From: Metellina segmentata
Taxonomy: Eukaryota; Arthropoda; Arachnida; Araneae; Tetragnathidae
NCBI GenBank assembly: GCA_947359465.1
Contig: OX375873.1
Span: forward strand, 38,102,437-38,166,436
Length of the DNA stretch: 64,000 nucleotides
Direction of reading: 5' to 3'
In this document: positions 58,550 to 64,000 of the stretch, piece by piece
How positions within the stretch are numbered: the stretch's first letter is position 1
Layout: each line of letters opens with the position of its first letter
Program-made: the position numbers and the translations under genes
The notes under the pieces: generated by a model
The model's input: only the letters and a program-made list of their open reading frames with translations
The model's database searches: none
What the model was told of the DNA's origin: nothing

Positions 58550-60060
58550 CTTAAAGCTTGTTCAGTGTCTTTCACGATCGTACTCTATGCTTTCGGTAAA
58601 TAGTTTCATTACTTTTTTTATTCACATTAATTATTTGGTGAATAATCGTAAATACTATTACAGGAACTCATAGTTTTAACATAAAATAAACTCATTAGAA
58701 ATTATAATGGTACTTTTGAAAAACATTTATAAATAAAATTAGAATGGATGTCTAGAAAATTAAAATTTTAATAATAAAAAGCAGAAAATCAATTTCCCTC
58801 AAGAAAAAAAGTTGCATTTTGAGCACTATGAACTTGTTAATCTATAAATAATGGACATTGTAAAATAAAGTATTCGTTTGCAATGGCTGCCGAAATAGAA
58901 GATTTCAAAAAGTAGATAGTTAGGAAGCAAACAGTAAAAATAACTTCTTAGAAGAGAATGAAACTTTCTAAATTATATATAAAGTATTACAAAGAAGGTC
59001 TGAAGTAGAAGACTCTTGAAAACTATGTATTTTGAAATAAGAACCATTAAAATAACATGTTCTTAGAATAACAAAGAGCTTTTTGAAAGCAAAGTTCAAA
59101 GGATTCATTTTCTCGAAATGCTCCGTAGTATAACAGCTCAGAAATCCGAATTCATTTTCAATTAAAAACGCTAACAGTTAAATCTATTTATTCTAGTTTT
59201 GTTCCCAAAGTTTGTCTTTCATTTGTTTATCAACAGAAAAATACGCTAGTTCGTCTAATTTAAAAAGTATATAAGTGCCGCTAAGAGTTTTTAACATAAA
59301 CTTTTAAAAGACAATCTTCCTTTGATTCGATGGATTCTTGAATGGAAGAATGCATTTTTTTAATTACGTGGTATTCATTACACGTGCTTCAATGCAGTAA
59401 TTATCAAAAGCGCAAAGGAATGCCACAGTCCATGCTAATTCACTGTTACGTTAGTTATTACGAGAAGGAAAAGTTAATTAACTAGATAGGAAATAATGAT
59501 TTCTCTGGTTCATGTTTAAAACATTAATCCACACAAAGATAAGGCTTCATTCGGTTAGTTGTTAATGAGATGCAAGCAGCGAATGTTTAAATCTCTGTTT
59601 TGCATTTAAAGAGAGATGCGGAATAGGATTGGAGATAAAAATTCACGCTTATTAAGATAATTTCATTAATTTCCCACCTAGAGAATGGGAATGAAAACGA
59701 ATAACTTAAAAAAAACTGAGCTTTTAATTCAGCTTACGCACGAATCCATTGATTTCGACCCAATATTTGCAAATCTCACGATCCTAGATTTTCTTGCAGT
59801 GCTGTTTGAGTAATTATGTATTCTAAATTTTGATAATTATGGAAATGTTTGATGTGTATGACTTTGTTTACTGAATTATGCATTTTGTAAATGAACTTAA
59901 TAAATAATAAGAATGACAGATGTATCTATTTTGTTCGTGGACCTCCAAGTACTTTTGAAAGTACCTAATCATATTAAATGTTCTGTTTAGAACAACTATA
60001 CTACTGTGATAGTCAAAAGGACAGTACACCCAATCCTCAACTATTTAGTTCCGTTCCAAT
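58550..60060. other. No gene recognised
   Basis: 58870-59120 has weak, decayed repetition. 59390-59760 is less repetitive, with GATA- and TAATT-type motifs, and may be noncoding regulatory sequence. Confidence 0.45.
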
Positions 60061-60069
60061 GACTAGGTC

Positions 60070-60848
60070 GCTAAAGCTTCGGTTTCCTAAGAAAGCGTAG
60101 CCGTGATCTAGCGGCCGTGATGCAGCGGTGGGTGGCATCACTAAAACGTTGTTTATACTAACACATGGTGTTGGTTTCCTAGAGAGCGTTGTTTGTGAAC
60201 GTAACGAAAATTATCGGAGCCGCCATTTCCATGACTGCCGTCATAGCGGTCTCAAACAGTTGGGGAACGTTTTTTCTCTTGTAGCGGCAATATTTCATTT
60301 CGTGCGCCAAAAGATTCGAGCGAAGAGGAGCAAAATAAATAAACATTTTTGACTGCCTTTGATTAATTCGTTTTTGTAAAATCTGGATCGTTAAACAAAG
60401 AATACAAATTTCAACGGATTTGAAATCTGCGGAAAATTTGACACCAGATCGATACCTTAAATGTGATTTTCTTAAAAAAAATAATTAAGTATTTAGTAAT
60501 TAATTTAATAATCAAATTTTAAATTACTGAATAATAAAGCTGTTTTTGATATCGATCTGGCATAGAAATTTACGCTGATTTGAAATCGGTTGAAATTTTC
60601 ACTCCATCTTCAACGATCCCGAAGTTAGAAACTTTGAACTAGAGAATAAAAAACCACTTTGTTTTGTTTCTCGAATAAAATAAACCACGACAGCCGTCTG
60701 TGTTGCCCATTCTCCAACGTATTCTGTCCGCCTAAGTTGACACCTCTGAACTCTTATTTAAAAGGTCGTCCAGTTATGCCCGCGGCATCATGACGTATCA
60801 CGGCTGTAAGATAACGGTTCCACTTTCTTAGGAAACCAAAGCTTAAGC
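60070..60848. mobile_element. Putative inverted-repeat element, about 780 bp
   Basis: The left end GCTAAAGCTTCGGTTTCCTA (continuing AGAAAG) is inverted at 60823-60848 (complement GCTTAAGCTTTGGTTTCCTA, AGAAAG). Further inward matches, GCCGTGAT at about 60100 and its complement near 60800, extend the arms. No clear target duplication and no transposase were found. The interior contains degenerate repeats resembling those at 46590-46690. It could be a non-autonomous DNA element or a foldback. Confidence 0.6.
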
Positions 60849-61334
60849 AAGTGGGACGATGAGTCAGGGGTCGGACTTAATTATTTATTCACAAAGTAGA
60901 AACACGCCTAAAAAACGATATCGACAGCTTGCTTGCTTTAGGTGACCACCTGAACTTTGGTAGGTAGGAAATTGTTGAATTTTCAAAGATTGATTGAAAA
61001 ACTTTAGAATAAAAGTAAGATTTCACTTATATGCCCTATCTTCTACGAATTTGCTCCAAATTCTAATCCAGGCTGAGCTTGTCTATGCATGCTTTAGAGC
61101 ACATCGAAAAATAAATTACAAAGAATCCAAATAATCGAGGAGTCTGCCATAGAGTTAAATCAATTTTAATGAATATTGAACTGAGCGTGCTGCATGTCAA
61201 TTTGGCACCGCGTATGAAGAGAGTGATGAAATTAAAAGCACCATCTCAATATATAGAAACAATACAAAAAAAATGACGATAGCGCCATTTAAAGTTCACT
61301 AACAAAAGTTCTGAACTAAGGAGGCCATTTTCGA

Positions 61335-61735
61335 CAGTAGTTGAACTTAAGTCGCATTGGTGCAACACAACGGGCTCTTGGTGACACCCAGAGATCAATC
61401 TGGAACCTGATATTTGGGTGTAGTTAGTTGAATTAACGTCATACTGGAGCAGCACAGCTGGCAATTGGAAATGGTCTAGGATCAATCACGAAGGGAGGAA
61501 CAATACTTCGTAAATTCCAACCTAGGACAGGTAATGAAGTCCACGTCTGAGATGGAACCCCATTCTACACGCCAAAGCTAAGACATTTGAAGCACCGACA
61601 GATTTATTGTATACCAGCCAGACCCCCGTACACGATGATCTATGGTTGGATCGAGTTTCGAACTCGCAACCCATCTGTTTATAATCCGAAACTCTTCCAA
61701 CTGGGTCCCCTCTTGAACTATAGAGCCACTGAGTA
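61335..61735 (-). mobile_element. Full SINE with a second SINE tail in tandem
   Basis: Minus strand from about 61730: CCAGTTGGAAGAGTTTCGGA, then GGGTTGCGAGTTCGAAACTC (B-box-like GAGTTCGAAACTC), the family body, and a tail ending near 61430 (ACGTTAATTC). A second tail (ACAACGGGCTCTTGGTGACA; 61335-61425) lies directly beyond, so a partial copy and a full copy are adjacent. Confidence 0.8.
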
Positions 61736-61739
61736 ATCA

Positions 61740-64000
61740 CAACAGCAAATTACAGTTGTAAGCTAAGCAAGGTCTGCTTATCACTCACAGAATATGTCAC
61801 GAGCACATTCCATTAACCAATTTGTCGAGTTCAACTTCAGTTGTATGTGCAGGTATTGGCGGCCGGACAGGCAAATTTGAAGGGCCAGGCTAAAAACAAC
61901 TTCTGATTACATTGTTTCTGGGGCCTGTGTTGGGACTGTTTATGCTGGTATGTTTGAAGCCGATCTAGAGTAATTCCCTACTAAAATAGTCTAAAATAAT
62001 AAGTTATGCTTACACTTCCATCTAAATTGTCCTGTATACTACTGATACAGCATACATTGTGTAAGCATACTATGTAATCAATTTTTTTTTTTACTTTTTT
62101 TTTTTGCACTTTTATTTGGTTATTTTAAAGTCTAATTCGCATTGAAAGTGAATGTATAAGACCATATTTATATCTTACTGTTATTTACTATTATAGAATA
62201 TCGACTTACTATTATTTTTCTCATGTAACAAACTGTCAGCTAAAAATGTTCTGTATCCAACCTGTATCCCCCTGAGATGGACTAAACATTCGTGAACTTT
62301 AAAAAGTCAGCAACGTGATGTTGTAGGATCGCTTCTTTACCCTGCATACTTTCACTGTTACTTTTCAATTCATCTTCCTCTCATCTATTCATACAATATA
62401 GAGACTTCCATCCAACTTCTGCATAATATAAATGAATTTAAACATTGAAGCATACTTTTACTTAATAATGGATGACTGAATATAAAAGATAAATGGGAGT
62501 AATACTGGATATTAATGAGTTTTCACACCCGACTTGTTCGATTTGATTACTTTTAAGACTACCTGAAGATTATAATCATGAATACCACCGAAAATGTGAA
62601 TCTTATGTTCTGCTAAATAATATCTGACTTTTAAATTACTTCAATTTTAATGCTGTTAATGCGATGTAAGATTTCGCAATATTATCACTAGATCATGTAT
62701 AATAATTGGTTGGAATTTTAATATATTTGATAAAAAAGAACGTATTGCCTAAAATATTTAATAAACATTCATTTACTTACCGTTAGAATAGGTGCTGATA
62801 TGTGGAATTCAATTACACTTTGGATGTGCATCATTTATTAAATAAAATCAAGTTTACGTTCATCGTTTTTTGTTGTACTTAAAAAGTAAATTTATTTAAA
62901 AAATATGCTAAAACTAAAGATAGTTATCGAGGCAGTTTAGTTTGCAGTTTGTGTATTTTTTCGCCTAAATGATCGCATATTTGTACTTTCCAATCTGCAA
63001 GTTTTTAAAATTGTTATTTTGCTAAAATGTTTGTAGCATGCGATTTTGGATTTAGCAATATAATATAGTCGTCTTACAGTAGTAATGTGTAGTAATGACA
63101 GTAGTAAGTCAAAAACATAGTTCTGAGAAGATTAAAGAGAAAAAAAAACTTTATTTCTAAAGGCCGTACGTATTTACAAGTCCAAGTTAAACCGTGAATC
63201 AAAGATAATCCCCGGACTATTTAAAAATCCGAGATTTAAACCACCTTTTCGGTGTTACATTTTGATCCTACAAAATTGGTGAATTAACTCTAGGTTGAGA
63301 ATTAGGCATGCTCAGTACTATTTTTTTTTTTTTGCAAAATAAATTACATATACTTTAAACAAAATAAAATGGACAGATCACACTTCATTCTGTGCTAAAT
63401 TACAGTAATCTTGCGACGACGCGCTTTCAACTGATCTTATTGGAACAAGAACGTGATTAAATTTTCTATAAAATAGATATGCCCAAATGTATTCTGGTTC
63501 CAACTATATTCTGGCTCTCCAGAGTAGAATCCAAGTGAGAGCGAACTGTAAAATATGAACATGACAAATGCAAATTCTTCGTGGAATAAAATTTATTTTC
63601 TTGATCCATTACGAATGAAAGAAAATTGACGATGCAAGGTACTTCACTTTACCCGTACTGCACTTTACCCGTAGCACACACCCGTACTGACAAGTACAAA
63701 GATAATCGGATTACATTGATTTGTAAAAAGGCAATGTTTTGCAAAATTCCATAAGAAAACAATTTGAAATTAAATACCTTTGCATTTATCTTTCCAAGCC
63801 CAAATTAAAATATCGTATCCATTGTAATAAAATCACAATTTATAATCAATTCTGACAGCGAAGTATGTGTTTGACCAGTATGAATGCAGATGTAGACATC
63901 GTAATAAATATAAACAATATCATGTGATCGTGAGGTGATGATTGTAGTCAATCATAGAGACCGTATCAGTTTAATCCGTGGATCACTTAACCCGCCGCTT
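61740..64000. other. No gene or repeat recognised
   Basis: AT-rich sequence to the window end. No exon, array or inverted ends were seen. Confidence 0.55.

Overview
The window is AT-rich, intron- and repeat-dominated animal DNA. The repeat content (a tRNA-headed SINE family, Tc1/mariner and hAT-type elements, several expanded minisatellites) and the possible TATA/Inr promoter fit an arthropod, perhaps a chelicerate such as a spider. That assignment is inference: no marker gene fixes the taxon. No bacterial operons, rRNA or free-standing tRNA genes were seen. Most short open frames are chance or repeat translations.

Protein-coding content is sparse and sits on the + strand. The best exon is 10227-10361. 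It encodes the transmembrane segment and basic juxtamembrane start of a single-pass membrane protein, with clean splice sites and two in-frame acceptor AGs 9 nt apart. A likely terminal coding exon lies at 46075-46311: a GC-richer frame with acidic, protein-like composition ending in TGA. The two may belong to one gene with a very long intron region (about 35.7 kb), which would make 10.4-46 kb mostly intron. A second gene may start near 50.45 kb, where a TATA box, an Inr-like site, a GC-richer segment and a perfect GTAAGT donor line up. The proteins themselves could not be identified.

Region by region. 0-10 kb: quiet sequence, two arrays of a 43-44 bp minisatellite in opposite orientations (2.4-3.05 and 5.2-6.05 kb) and a 229-bp tandem duplication (9.0-9.5 kb). 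10-16.5 kb: TM exon, a degenerate tandem array split by a TA-flanked MITE, a palindrome-bearing 44-bp array (12.86-13.48 kb), and a 5'-truncated Tc1 relic between 70-bp direct repeats. 19.6-21.8 kb: a 2.2-kb inverted-repeat element whose ends are strings of small hairpins. 22-24.5 kb: SINEs and a 115-bp satellite that appears to contain a SINE tRNA-like head. 27-31 kb: local duplications and a hAT-type MITE with a perfect 8-bp target duplication. 33.7-41.8 kb: degenerate tandem repeats and a duplicated segment split by a SINE. 42.4-43.6 kb: a mariner relic interrupted by a second element with a 5-bp target duplication. 46-50.7 kb: exon and promoter candidates. 52-55.6 kb: possible enhancer, tandem repeats, SINE, and a nearly complete but dead Tc1-like transposon. 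56-62 kb: MITEs, a local duplication and SINEs. 62-64 kb: nothing recognised.

Two processes recur: local duplication of ordinary noncoding sequence (at least seven cases), and mobile elements carrying or becoming tandem arrays. No complete gene is contained in the window.
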